DNA of 23,289 bases from Lachnoclostridium sp. UBA3320 (GCA_002361175.1 DESG01000090.1:1-23289), one strand, 5' to 3'; positions 8,144 to 15,139 are shown, counted from the first letter of the stretch. The notes: generated from the sequence alone by a model not told the origin. Numbers and translations: made by a program.

Positions 8144-9484
8144 ATGAATAAAAACTTTTTGAAAATTACAACTTATGCAGCAGTTTTTGGTATTATAGGA
8201 GGAATGAGTTTTGAAGGTGTAACACGTATTTCAGATAAATTAATTAATAATACAGCTATTGAAAGTCCTAGCACAACAGATAAAAAAGAAGAAATTCAGG
8301 AAAATAATCAAGACACAACATTAAAGCCAATTACGGTATCTACAGATAACTCCAATGGTGTGTCAGATGTAGTTGATGATGTACTGCCATCTATAGTTGC
8401 GATTGATGTTACTGCAACACTGACAAATACTGATTTCTTTGGACGGACATATCAGCAAGATGCTGCAGGAAGTGGTTCTGGCATAATAGTTGATAAGGAT
8501 GAAGATTATCTCTATATTGTAACTAATAATCATGTAGTATCAGAAAATAACAACAATGACAATACAGTGTCAAACTCAACTAGTATATCTGTCAAGCTTT
8601 ATGATGACAGTGTATACAATGCAGAGGTTAAAGGCACAGATTCAACAGCAGATTTAGCTGTCGTAGCAGTAAAGCTTTCAGATATTCCAAAAGAAACCAT
8701 GGATAAAATCAAAGTGGCAAATCTTGGAGATTCTGACGCTGTAAAAGTAGGAGAGCAAGCAATAGCTATAGGCAATGCACTTGGATATGGAACTTCTGTA
8801 ACAGTTGGATATGTCAGTGCAAAAGAAAGAGAAGTTCAAGGTGAAGATGTTAATATGAAGCTTATGCAGACAGATGCTGCGATTAATCCAGGTAATAGTG
8901 GTGGTGCACTTGTCAATATTGATGGTACAGTAATAGGTATTAATTCTGCAAAATACGCAGATACATCAGTAGAGGGTATGGGATTTGCCATTCCAATTAA
9001 CACTGCAAAGCCTATTATTGACAGTATTATAAAAGCAGAAGTAGTGCCAGAAGACCAAGCAGCCTACCTTGGAATAAAAGGCAAAGAAGTACCTTCTGAA
9101 TATGCAGAGCATTTTAATATACCAGAAGGCATATATATTGAAGAAGTTACAGAAGATGCACCTGCTGCCAAAGCTGGTATAAAAAATGGTGATGTTATTG
9201 TAAAGTTTAATGATATGGATGTTAAGACAATGGACAGCCTTCAGCAGAAACTTGCACTGTGCAGAGCAGGTGATGAAGTAAGTATTGTTATCAAAAGAGC
9301 TGATGATGGTCAGTATGTAGAAAAAACAATGTCTGTAACACTTGGCAAGAAAGCAGATTCTATTGCTTCTAGTGATAATAACAATAACAATAACGATAAT
9401 AATAATGATAATAACAGTAATAATTCTAACGATTATCAAAATCAGTCATTTTATGGAGGATTATACAGAAACTTCTTGCAATAA
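8144..9484 (+). CDS. htrA: HtrA/DegP-like membrane-anchored serine protease with PDZ domain
   Basis: A 446-residue envelope protease of the S1C family that degrades or refolds damaged exported proteins. A single N-terminal hydrophobic segment (about residues 5-25) anchors it, followed by a low-complexity Ser/Thr/Asn/Glu linker to about residue 70. The trypsin-like domain holds the full triad: His130 in TNNHVV, Asp170 in STADLAVV and Ser252 in NPGNSGGAL. One PDZ domain follows (about 305-400; AAYLGIKGKEV, APAAKAGIKNGDVIVKFND). Beyond residue about 410 is an Asn/Asp-rich tail, then a short aromatic end, FYGGLYRNF. AAAGGGG (8128-8136 region) is the ribosome binding site. Such proteases are often under cell-envelope stress control, but I see no clear promoter in the 148-nt upstream gap. 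rpsO starts 128 nt downstream with its own promoter. Confidence 0.95.
   Translation: MNKNFLKITTYAAVFGIIGGMSFEGVTRISDKLINNTAIESPSTTDKKEEIQENNQDTTLKPITVSTDNSNGVSDVVDDVLPSIVAIDVTATLTNTDFFGRTYQQDAAGSGSGIIVDKDEDYLYIVTNNHVVSENNNNDNTVSNSTSISVKLYDDSVYNAEVKGTDSTADLAVVAVKLSDIPKETMDKIKVANLGDSDAVKVGEQAIAIGNALGYGTSVTVGYVSAKEREVQGEDVNMKLMQTDAAINPGNSGGALVNIDGTVIGINSAKYADTSVEGMGFAIPINTAKPIIDSIIKAEVVPEDQAAYLGIKGKEVPSEYAEHFNIPEGIYIEEVTEDAPAAKAGIKNGDVIVKFNDMDVKTMDSLQQKLALCRAGDEVSIVIKRADDGQYVEKTMSVTLGKKADSIASSDNNNNNNDNNNDNNSNNSNDYQNQSFYGGLYRNFLQ
9371..9441 (+). repeat. AAT/AAC/GAT triplet tract encoding the Asn-rich tail of the protease
   Basis: Imperfect AAT, AAC and GAT triplets encode a run of Asn and Asp at the C-terminal end of the HtrA-like protein. 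Because the repeat unit is three bases, length change would alter the tail but not the frame. Confidence 0.7.
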
Positions 9485-9504
9485 TTATAATGTTGTGTTA
9501 TTAT
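9476..9504 (+). promoter_or_regulatory. Sigma-A type promoter of rpsO
   Basis: TTGCAA (9476-9481) and TATTAT (9499-9504) are 17 nt apart. The -35 box overlaps the last codons of the protease gene. Transcription would start near 9511. A second TATAAT lies at 9487-9492 but has no good -35 partner. Confidence 0.6.
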
Positions 9505-9510
9505 ACAGAA

Positions 9511-9600
9511 GTTGCAGGTAAATTTAACTGCAGAATAAGACCTCTGCCCAGAATATGGACACTCCGCCCAGTTCTTAGCAGCAGGAAAAAAGAGAAAAAA
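9511..9600 (+). promoter_or_regulatory. Structured rpsO leader, candidate S15 autoregulatory element
   Basis: The leader of about 100 nt contains TGCAG (9513-9517) pairing with CTGCA (9528-9532), and TAAGA (9536-9540) pairing with TCTTA (9573-9577) around a GC-richer loop. S15 binding to its own mRNA leader is a known control in several bacterial groups, with different RNA folds. Function here is inferred from position and pairing only. Confidence 0.4.
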
Positions 9601-9612
9601 CAGGAGGAAATT

Positions 9613-9888
9613 ATGATAAGCAAAGAAAAGAAAGCTGAAATTATCAAAACTTATGGACGTAAACCAGAGGACACAGGTTCTCCAGAGGTACAGATTGCAT
9701 TACTTACAGAACGTATTGTTGAGCTTAATGAACATTTAAAGGTCAATAAAAAAGACCATCACTCAAGACGAGGGCTTTTAAAGATGGTTGGACAAAGACG
9801 TAATCTTTTAGCTTATTTAAAGAAAAAAGACCTTGAAGCTTACCGTACTCTTATTGGAAAGTTAGGATTAAGGGACGTAATTAAATAA
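9613..9888 (+). CDS. rpsO: Small ribosomal subunit protein S15
   Basis: A primary-binding protein of the 30S platform that contacts 16S rRNA at a three-way junction. The 91-residue product is essentially the usual 89-residue length and shows the whole family pattern: an N-terminal helix, DTGSPEVQIALLTERI, then LNEHLKVNKKDHHSRRGLL, and a basic end MVGQRRNLLAYLKKKD. The open frame runs back to 9490, but the family start matches ATG 9613, preceded by CAGGAGG. It has its own promoter and a strong terminator downstream, so it looks monocistronic. The polynucleotide phosphorylase gene that often follows rpsO is not present in this window. Confidence 0.98.
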   Translation: MISKEKKAEIIKTYGRKPEDTGSPEVQIALLTERIVELNEHLKVNKKDHHSRRGLLKMVGQRRNLLAYLKKKDLEAYRTLIGKLGLRDVIK

Positions 9889-9910
9889 TAATTATTTTAG
9901 TTTCTTTAGA

Positions 9911-9945
9911 AACAGGGTTAAGCTAATGCTTTACCCTGTTTTTTT
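9911..9945 (+). terminator. Rho-independent terminator after rpsO
   Basis: AACAGGGT-TAAGC pairs with GCTTTACCCTGTT around a short loop and is followed by a run of seven T. It also separates rpsO from the convergent carbamate kinase gene. Confidence 0.9.
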
Positions 9946-9973
9946 AATATTATTTGCATAATTCTTCGTCTAA

Positions 9974-10906
9974 TCAGCATGTAATAACTGTTCCTGTCTT
10001 ACCCATTATTCCATCAATAGCGGTATCAATACTTGTTATAATTGATTTGTGTGATGGTGATGATGATGCAAATGAAACTGCTGCTTCAACTTTTGGCAGC
10101 ATAGCACCAGATGAAAACTGTTTTTCATCAATATATTTTACTGCTTCTTCAACTGTCAGGCTGTCAAGTTGTTTTTCCTCTGGCGTTCCAAAATTAAGAC
10201 AAACTTTTTCGACACCTGTAAGCAAAAGAAGTATATCTACACCAAGTTCTTCTGCAAGACATGCACTTGTCACATCCTTTTCAATAACTGCGCTTGCACC
10301 TTTAAGACGTGTTCCCTGCTGCAGCACAGGTATTCCGCCGCCACCTGCGGCAATAACTATCTGCCCAGCATCCATAAGTGTTTTAATAGCGTCAAGTTCA
10401 TAAATTTCCATAGGACGAGGAGCAGCAATTATACGCCTATATCCTTTGCCATCTTCATATGCAACATGGTTTCCTTTCTTTTCTTCAATCTTTGCCTCTT
10501 CCTCTGTCATATACCTTCCAATTAATTTTTCAGGATATGAAAATGCTGTGTCAAATGGGTCTACACGTACCTGTGTAATAATCGTAGAAACAGGTTTATA
10601 TATTCCCCTGTTTAAAAGTTCTGTCCTTATTTCATTCTGCAGGTCATAGCCTATATATCCTTGGCTCATTGCACTGCAGATAGACATAGGTGCAACTGTA
10701 TTAGACGGCTCAAGACGGCTAAATTCTGTCATTGCAGAGTGAATCATGCCAACTTGTGGACCATTACTATGTGTTATTACAATATTAAATTTTGCTTCAG
10801 CTAAATCTGCAATCGCTAAAGCAGCATTTTTAGCAGCTTCTTTTTGTTCGGGAAAAGTTCTTCCAAGTGCACTGTGTCCGAGTGCAACAACAATATTTTT
10901 GCTCAT
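9974..10906 (-). CDS. arcC: Carbamate kinase
   Basis: Catalyses the reversible transfer between carbamoyl phosphate and ADP, giving ATP, ammonia and CO2; usually the last step of arginine, agmatine or purine-derived ureide fermentation. The 310 residues match the family. Recognisable blocks are SNGPQVGMIHSAMTEF, SMCSAMSQGYIGYDLQ (read as SICSAMSQGYIGYDLQ), TQVRVDPFDTAF, AAGGGGIPVLQQG, KDVTSACLAEELGVDILLLL and MLPKVEAAVSF. The N-terminal loop reads ALGHSALG where classical enzymes have ALGGNAL, and THSNGPQ where they have SHGNGPQ. A clostridial subgroup with GHxALG exists, as I recall, so this is probably subfamily variation. ATG 10906 has a GGAGG site; the longer frame to 11035 crosses the promoter. 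No arcA, arcB or ureide pathway gene is nearby, so its source of carbamoyl phosphate is not visible. Confidence 0.93.
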   Translation of the reverse strand: MSKNIVVALGHSALGRTFPEQKEAAKNAALAIADLAEAKFNIVITHSNGPQVGMIHSAMTEFSRLEPSNTVAPMSICSAMSQGYIGYDLQNEIRTELLNRGIYKPVSTIITQVRVDPFDTAFSYPEKLIGRYMTEEEAKIEEKKGNHVAYEDGKGYRRIIAAPRPMEIYELDAIKTLMDAGQIVIAAGGGGIPVLQQGTRLKGASAVIEKDVTSACLAEELGVDILLLLTGVEKVCLNFGTPEEKQLDSLTVEEAVKYIDEKQFSSGAMLPKVEAAVSFASSSPSHKSIITSIDTAIDGIMGKTGTVITC

Positions 10907-10938
10907 AAGATAAGCCTCCGTTTTTTTATTTATACTGT

Positions 10939-10967
10939 ATTGTACTATATCATCTTCATTTTGGCAA
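10939..10967 (-). promoter_or_regulatory. Promoter of the carbamate kinase gene
   Basis: On the minus strand, TTGCCA (10967-10962) and TACAAT (10944-10939) are separated by 17 nt. Transcription would begin near 10932, about 25 nt before the start codon. Confidence 0.65.
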
Positions 10968-10995
10968 ATTTTTATAAAAATATTGCAATTTATGA

Positions 10996-11024
10996 TTGAC
11001 AATAACTTCAATATAGAATATAAT
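10996..11024 (+). promoter_or_regulatory. Consensus sigma-A promoter of the SPFH operon
   Basis: TTGACA (10996-11001) and TATAAT (11019-11024) with a 17-nt spacer are a perfect match to consensus. Start of transcription is expected near 11031, giving a 5' region of about 65 nt. Confidence 0.85.
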
Positions 11025-11043
11025 AATGATATCAAAACGATAT

Positions 11044-11076
11044 TATATTAATATATAAAATCCATTTTAAAAATGG
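11044..11076 (+). promoter_or_regulatory. Two adjacent palindromes in the SPFH 5' region
   Basis: TATATTAATATA (11044-11055) is a perfect 12-bp palindrome. CCATTTT (11062-11068) and AAAATGG (11070-11076) form a second one around a single central base. They lie between the transcription start and the ribosome binding site (AAGGAGG, 11081-11087). They could be an operator, perhaps for the ribbon-helix-helix protein of the same operon, or a small RNA hairpin. Function is not demonstrated. Confidence 0.35.
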
Positions 11077-11095
11077 TAAAAAGGAGGTCATTATC

Positions 11096-12058
11096 ATGGC
11101 AGAAAAAATTAAAAAAGTAGAGGAGAAAGAAATTACAAGAGCTAATGGAATGCCTGTGCTGCTTATATCACTAATTGGACTACTGGCTTGTGTGGCGCTT
11201 TTTATTACCAGTATGGTCACAGATAACACATTATCAGATACATTAAGCTTATGTCTGTGTATTGTATCTGTAATAGGCGCTGTAATATGCATAATTATAC
11301 TTGCAGGGTTACATATAGTAAATCCTAATGAAGCCATTGTAATGACTTTGTTTGGGCAGTATTATGGCACTATTAAAAAGCAAGGATTTTACTGGACTAA
11401 TCCATTTGTTACCTTAGTTGCACCTGGTAAAGTTGCTGGTCAAAATGTGAGAAAGAAGATTTCATTAAAAACGGTAACTTTAAATAATAAACAGCAAAAA
11501 GTAAATGATGCATTGGGTAATCCAATAATTATAGGAGCAGTTGCCGTATGGAAAGTAATTAATCCTACTGATGCAGTTTTTAACGTAGATGATTACAGTA
11601 CGTTTCTTTCTATACAGTGTGATTCAACTATACGTAAGATTGCAAGATTATATCCATATGATTTGCTAACTGATAATGATGATAATGATGAGGAACATGA
11701 AAAGACATTACGTGGCAGCAGTCAGGAAATTGCTGAAAATATGAAAGAAGAACTACAGAAAAAAGTAAAGGCAGCAGGAATCCTTGTAGAAGAAGTACGT
11801 ATTACACATCTTTCTTATGCAGAAGAAATTGCAGCAGCAATGTTACAAAGACAACAGGCAACAGCTATTATTGCTGCAAGAAAAAAGATTGTTGAAGGAG
11901 CAGTAAGCATGGTACAGATGGCGATTAACCAGCTTGCAGAAGATGAAATAGTTATGCTAGATGAAGAAAGAAAAGCAGCAATGGTAAGTAATCTTTTAGT
12001 AGTTCTATGTGGAAATAAAGAAGCACAGCCAGTAGTAAACAGCAGCAGTATTTATTAG
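11096..12058 (+). CDS. SPFH/band-7 domain membrane protein (slipin/flotillin-like)
   Basis: A 320-residue membrane scaffold-type protein. After a charged start (KKVEEKEITR), two hydrophobic segments occur at about residues 16-37 and 46-70. The SPFH domain opens with IVNPNEAIVMTLFGQYYGTI and KKQGFYWTNPF, the usual band-7 entry, and continues through ISLKTVTLNNKQQKVNDALG to about residue 250. Its helical end is EEIAAAMLQRQQATAIIAAR, a segment conserved in SPFH proteins that oligomerise at membranes. The C-terminal tail (DEIVMLDEERKAAMVSNLL) is typical of the bacterial subgroup. It has a very strong promoter and ribosome binding site. The next gene, 28 nt downstream, encodes a small coiled-coil protein with a DNA-binding-like end. 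The role is not established; bacterial relatives are linked to membrane organisation and stress. Confidence 0.9.
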   Translation: MAEKIKKVEEKEITRANGMPVLLISLIGLLACVALFITSMVTDNTLSDTLSLCLCIVSVIGAVICIIILAGLHIVNPNEAIVMTLFGQYYGTIKKQGFYWTNPFVTLVAPGKVAGQNVRKKISLKTVTLNNKQQKVNDALGNPIIIGAVAVWKVINPTDAVFNVDDYSTFLSIQCDSTIRKIARLYPYDLLTDNDDNDEEHEKTLRGSSQEIAENMKEELQKKVKAAGILVEEVRITHLSYAEEIAAAMLQRQQATAIIAARKKIVEGAVSMVQMAINQLAEDEIVMLDEERKAAMVSNLLVVLCGNKEAQPVVNSSSIY

Positions 12059-12086
12059 TTTTTTTGAGAGGTTGGCATAAATAATT

Positions 12087-12350
12087 ATGGAAGAAGAAAG
12101 GATTGAAGAGCAAGAGCTGAAATTACAAGAACGTCTGAAAAAACTTGAAGTGCTTGAAAAAGAAGTAAAACTAAAGGAAAAGAAACTTAAAGATAAGGAA
12201 AAAGCCAAGAAGCAAGTGCTTTTAAGACTAGCTCCATCTCTCTGGAATGACCTTGCACAGTGGGCAGAGGAAGACTATCGTTCAATAAATGGACAGATTG
12301 AGTTTTTGCTTGCCGAGGCGGTGCGCAAGAGAAAAAATGGACACAAATAA
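12087..12350 (+). CDS. Small coiled-coil protein with Arc-like ribbon-helix-helix end
   Basis: The 87-residue protein has two parts. Residues 1-50 are almost wholly Glu, Lys, Leu and Arg in heptad-like spacing, a long charged coiled coil. Residues about 51-85 (VLLRLAPSLWNDLAQWAEED, then YRSINGQIEFLLAEAVRKR) follow the Arc/MetJ ribbon-helix-helix pattern: a beta strand, a helix, RSxNxQI turn, then a second helix. Such proteins bind DNA as dimers. There is no toxin gene beside it. Position 28 nt behind the SPFH gene and before a terminator makes it the second gene of a two-gene operon. A GAGAGG site at 12066-12071 is rather far from the ATG, so translation may be partly coupled. Its target is unknown; autoregulation or tethering to the SPFH protein are possibilities. 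Confidence 0.75.
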   Translation: MEEERIEEQELKLQERLKKLEVLEKEVKLKEKKLKDKEKAKKQVLLRLAPSLWNDLAQWAEEDYRSINGQIEFLLAEAVRKRKNGHK

Positions 12351-12401
12351 CTATGTGCTGTATTTATTTGAAATGAGTGGTAGATATGGTAATAAACCAA
12401 C

Positions 12402-12436
12402 AAAAAAGGCAAGTTTTTATTTTACCTGCCTTTTTT
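12402..12436. terminator. Bidirectional terminator between the SPFH operon and glnN
   Basis: AAAAAAGGCA (12402-12411) and TGCCTTTTTT (12427-12436) form a stem flanked by A and T runs, so it can stop transcription from both sides. The two units converge here. Confidence 0.8.
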
Positions 12437-12467
12437 GATGTCTATATTATTATGCCTTTATTTATTA

Positions 12468-14582
12468 TTATACTTCAAATAGTAAATCACCGTATGTTGG
12501 TACTGGCCAGTAGTCTTGGTCAACTATCATTTCCAGTTCATCAATCGGGGCACGCAGTTCTTCCATAGCAGTAAATACTACTTCTTTAAAGAATGTTGCC
12601 TGTTCTTTGCCTTCTTCTTTATTTGCTGCTTCAGCAGTTACTTTTTTAAGATTTGCAAGTGCTTTCTGTGCCTGTGCAAGAAGAGAAGAGCATTTATTAA
12701 GCAATTCTGTCTGTACAGATACATCAGCGTCAGAGGATGCTGCTTTAACACTGTTAATTGAATCAGCAAGATTTGTAAGATAACTTATAATTGAAGGTAT
12801 ATACTGTTTACCTGCCATATCTATCATTGTCTTTGCTTCAATATTTATTGTCTTTGAATAGATTTCATAATTAATTTCAACACGTGATTCAAGCTCAACT
12901 CTGTTAAGTACATTCTGTCTCTCAAAAAGTTTTACTGTTTTGTCACATACAAGATATGGAATAGCTTCGACCATAGATTTAATATTTGGAAGCCCACGTC
13001 TTTCAGCTTCAGAAATCCAATCATCTGAATAACCATCACCATTAAATATTACTTTTTTGTGCTCAATAATTGTTTTCTTAATAAGTTCCTTAACAGCACT
13101 GTCAAAGTTTTCTACACTTTCAAGTTCATCAGCAAAATCTTGTAAGGCATCTGCTACAATGGCATTTAATGTAAAATTAGGACCTGCTATTGAAAGAGAA
13201 GAGCCTAACATTCTAAACTCAAATTTATTGCCTGTAAATGCAAATGGTGAAGTACGGTTTCTGTCTGTTGCATCTTTTCTTATTACAGGGAGTACATGTA
13301 CACCTGTGTCAAGCTGACCACCCTGTATTGAAGATGAAGCATCAGCATCACCTTTTACAATCTGTTCAATAACATCTTCTAACTGTTCTCCAAGGAAGAT
13401 AGAAATAATAGCAGGAGGTGCTTCATTAGCTCCCAGTCTGTGGTCATTGCCAGGGTTTGAAGCAGAAAGACGTAGAAGTTCTGCATTGTCGTCTACAGCT
13501 TTAATTACTGCTGCAAGGAAGAGCAGGAATAAAGTGTTTTCATGTGGTTTTTTGCCAGGGTCAAGAAGATTTATGCCTGTATCAGTTATAATAGACCAGT
13601 TGTTATGCTTGCCAGAGCCATTTACGCCAGCAAAAGGCTTTTCATGGAGAAGACACTCTAAATTATGTCTTTTTGCAACTTTTTTCATAACTTCCATAAC
13701 AAGCTGGTTGTGGTCTGTAGATATATTGGCTGTAGCAAAAATAGGAGCCATTTCATGCTGTGCTGGTGCAACTTCGTTATGCTGTGTTTTAGAAAGGACA
13801 CCAAGTTTCCAAAGCTCTATATTTAAATCTTTCATAAATGCAGCGATACGCTCTTTAATTGTTCCAAAATAGTGGTCATCTAATTCCTGTCCTTTAGGAG
13901 CAGGAGCGCCAAAAAGAGTACGTCCTGTAAATATAAGGTCTTTACGCTGTAAATATTTATCTCTATCTACAAGGAAATATTCCTGTTCAGGACCTACAGA
14001 GCATGAAACCTTTTTAACATCGTTATATCCAAAAAGTCTGAGAATGCGTACAGCTTGCTTGCTGATTGCTTCCATTGAGCGTAAAAGAGGAGTTTTTTTA
14101 TCAAGTGCTTCACCTGTATAAGAGCAAAATGCTGTAGGAATGCACAATGTAACGCCAGCAGCGTCCTCACGTAAAAAGGCTGGTGATGTACAATCCCATG
14201 CAGTATATCCTCTTGCTTCAAATGTAGCACGCAGTCCCCCAGATGGGAATGAAGACGCATCAGGTTCACCTTTTATAAGTTCCTTGCCAGAAAATACAAG
14301 TACAGGTCGGCTGTCTGTTGCAGGACTTAAGAAAGAGTCATGTTTTTCAGCAGTAACACCAGTCATTGGCTGAAACCAATGTGTATAGTGTGTAGCTCCA
14401 TGCTCAAGCGCCCATTCTTTCATAGCGTGTGCTACAGCATTGGCAATGTCAGTGTCAAGGTCTGCACCGCTTTCAAGTGTTTTTTTCCATGATTTGTAGA
14501 CATCTTTAGGAAGTTTTTCTCTCATTCTGTCATCATTAAATACGTCTATGCCAAAAACTTTCTCAATAACGTTTGTTTCCAT
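12468..14582 (-). CDS. glnN: Glutamine synthetase type III
   Basis: Makes glutamine from glutamate, ammonia and ATP; the main entry of ammonia into organic nitrogen. At 704 residues it has the size of the GSIII class (about 700-730), far above GSI. Seen in order: the N-terminal GSIII domain with HWFQPMTGVTAEKHDSF, GLRATFEARGYTAWDCTSPA, the catalytic region SVGPEQEYFLVD, NEVAPAQHEMAPIF, FAGVNGSGKHNNWS, the ATP site DRNRTSPFAFTGNKFEFRM, and the GSIII-specific C-terminal helical part ending in EMIVDQDYWPVPTYGDLLF. I chose the ATG at 14582; the longer frame adds seven residues without a better ribosome binding site (AAAGGATGG lies upstream). It is transcribed away from rpmF and ends against the SPFH operon terminator. 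Its 5' leader can form a terminator, so it is probably controlled by antitermination. Confidence 0.97.
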   Translation of the reverse strand: METNVIEKVFGIDVFNDDRMREKLPKDVYKSWKKTLESGADLDTDIANAVAHAMKEWALEHGATHYTHWFQPMTGVTAEKHDSFLSPATDSRPVLVFSGKELIKGEPDASSFPSGGLRATFEARGYTAWDCTSPAFLREDAAGVTLCIPTAFCSYTGEALDKKTPLLRSMEAISKQAVRILRLFGYNDVKKVSCSVGPEQEYFLVDRDKYLQRKDLIFTGRTLFGAPAPKGQELDDHYFGTIKERIAAFMKDLNIELWKLGVLSKTQHNEVAPAQHEMAPIFATANISTDHNQLVMEVMKKVAKRHNLECLLHEKPFAGVNGSGKHNNWSIITDTGINLLDPGKKPHENTLFLLFLAAVIKAVDDNAELLRLSASNPGNDHRLGANEAPPAIISIFLGEQLEDVIEQIVKGDADASSSIQGGQLDTGVHVLPVIRKDATDRNRTSPFAFTGNKFEFRMLGSSLSIAGPNFTLNAIVADALQDFADELESVENFDSAVKELIKKTIIEHKKVIFNGDGYSDDWISEAERRGLPNIKSMVEAIPYLVCDKTVKLFERQNVLNRVELESRVEINYEIYSKTINIEAKTMIDMAGKQYIPSIISYLTNLADSINSVKAASSDADVSVQTELLNKCSSLLAQAQKALANLKKVTAEAANKEEGKEQATFFKEVVFTAMEELRAPIDELEMIVDQDYWPVPTYGDLLFEV

Positions 14583-14650
14583 ATTTATGTACCATCCTTT
14601 CACATTACATATAGTATATGCATTTTGTAGTATACCATTCTAGCAAAAAA

Positions 14651-14706
14651 GGCGTACTCAAATAAATTGAGAACGCCCTTGTTCTATATGCATTTACCAA
14701 CTGCAT
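14651..14706 (-). promoter_or_regulatory. glnN leader: intrinsic terminator overlapping an alternative hairpin (attenuator)
   Basis: On the minus strand the leader first offers ATGCA/TGCAT (14706-14688). Then comes AGAAC-AAGGGC-GTTCT (14685-14670), a 5-bp stem with a six-base loop. Last is GGCGT-t-CTCAA pairing with TTGAG-t-ACGCC (14677-14651), followed by TTTTTT (14650-14645). The six-base-loop hairpin and the terminator share 14677-14670 and cannot coexist. The loop has A at position 1 and G at position 4, as I recall for RNA targets of ANTAR-domain antiterminators, which are known on nitrogen genes in Clostridia. Pairing is seen; the regulator is inferred. Confidence 0.6.
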
Positions 14707-14709
14707 TAG

Positions 14710-14738
14710 AATATATCACATTTAAATTTATTTGGCAA
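14710..14738 (-). promoter_or_regulatory. Promoter of glnN
   Basis: On the minus strand TTGCCA (14738-14733) and TATATT (14715-14710) are 17 nt apart. Transcription would start near 14704, upstream of the attenuator, leaving a leader of about 120 nt. Confidence 0.65.
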
Positions 14739-14761
14739 GTGTTTTTTTACATAAAAAATGA

Positions 14762-14790
14762 TTGACAAATGAATTGCCAGTTGGTATAAT
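14762..14790 (+). promoter_or_regulatory. Consensus promoter of rpmF
   Basis: TTGACA (14762-14767) and TATAAT (14785-14790) with a 17-nt spacer match the sigma-A consensus fully, as expected for a ribosomal protein gene. Confidence 0.85.
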
Positions 14791-14834
14791 CGAACAAGTG
14801 TTGTAAAATGGTAATTATAGGAGGTGTAATATAA

Positions 14835-15017
14835 ATGTCTATTTGTCCAAAGAATAAATCTTCTAAGTCACGTAGAGACAAAAGAAGAGCAAATTGGAAG
14901 ATGAACGTTCCAAATTTAGTAAAATGTAGTAAATGTGGAGCTTTAATGATGTCACACAGAGTTTGTAAGGCATGCGGTTCATACAATAAAAAAGAGATTA
15001 TTGCTAATGCTGAGTAG
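14835..15017 (+). CDS. rpmF: Large ribosomal subunit protein L32, zinc-binding form
   Basis: The 60-residue basic protein of the 50S subunit begins with the usual CPKNKSSKSRRDKRRANW block. It carries four cysteines in two CxxC pairs (Cys31, Cys34, Cys44, Cys47), the zinc-binding C+ version of L32. AGGAGG precedes the ATG at a normal distance. In many bacteria rpmF follows a DUF177 (YceD) gene and precedes plsX; here it stands alone between a consensus promoter and a terminator, with glnN diverging upstream. Confidence 0.97.
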   Translation: MSICPKNKSSKSRRDKRRANWKMNVPNLVKCSKCGALMMSHRVCKACGSYNKKEIIANAE

Positions 15018-15052
15018 TATTTATGCATCTATACGGAATGCGTCACATAGGA

Positions 15053-15095
15053 AGCTAATATATCTATTATATAATATGGGTGTATTGGCTTTTTT
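15053..15095 (+). terminator. Terminator after rpmF
   Basis: AGCTAATA (15053-15060) pairs with TATTGGCT (15083-15090, one G-U pair) around an AT-rich loop and is followed by TTTTT. Confidence 0.6.
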
Positions 15096-15110
15096 GTGAA
15101 CAAAAATTCC

Positions 15111-15139
15111 TTGCATTAAATAAAAGACTGTGTTAAAAT
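15111..15139 (+). promoter_or_regulatory. Promoter of rplS
   Basis: TTGCAT (15111-15116) and TAAAAT (15134-15139) are separated by 17 nt. The leader to the start codon is about 85 nt. In Firmicutes rplS leaders can carry an L19 autoregulatory RNA; I see only a short AGAG/CTCT hairpin and do not call one. Confidence 0.6.

Noticed and set aside
8966..9439. Minus-strand open frame of 157 codons inside the protease gene
   Set aside because: It is low-complexity, Ile-rich translation of the opposite strand of a well-recognised protease gene, with no ribosome binding site.
9460..9510. Direct repeat ATTATACAGAA (9460 and 9500)
   Set aside because: An 11-base repeat 40 bases apart, one copy in the protease coding end and one at the rpsO promoter; too short to assign meaning.
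14640..14740. Glutamine riboswitch before glnN
   Set aside because: Known glutamine aptamers are from cyanobacteria and marine metagenomes, and their conserved core is not seen here. The terminator/hairpin switch explains the sequence better.
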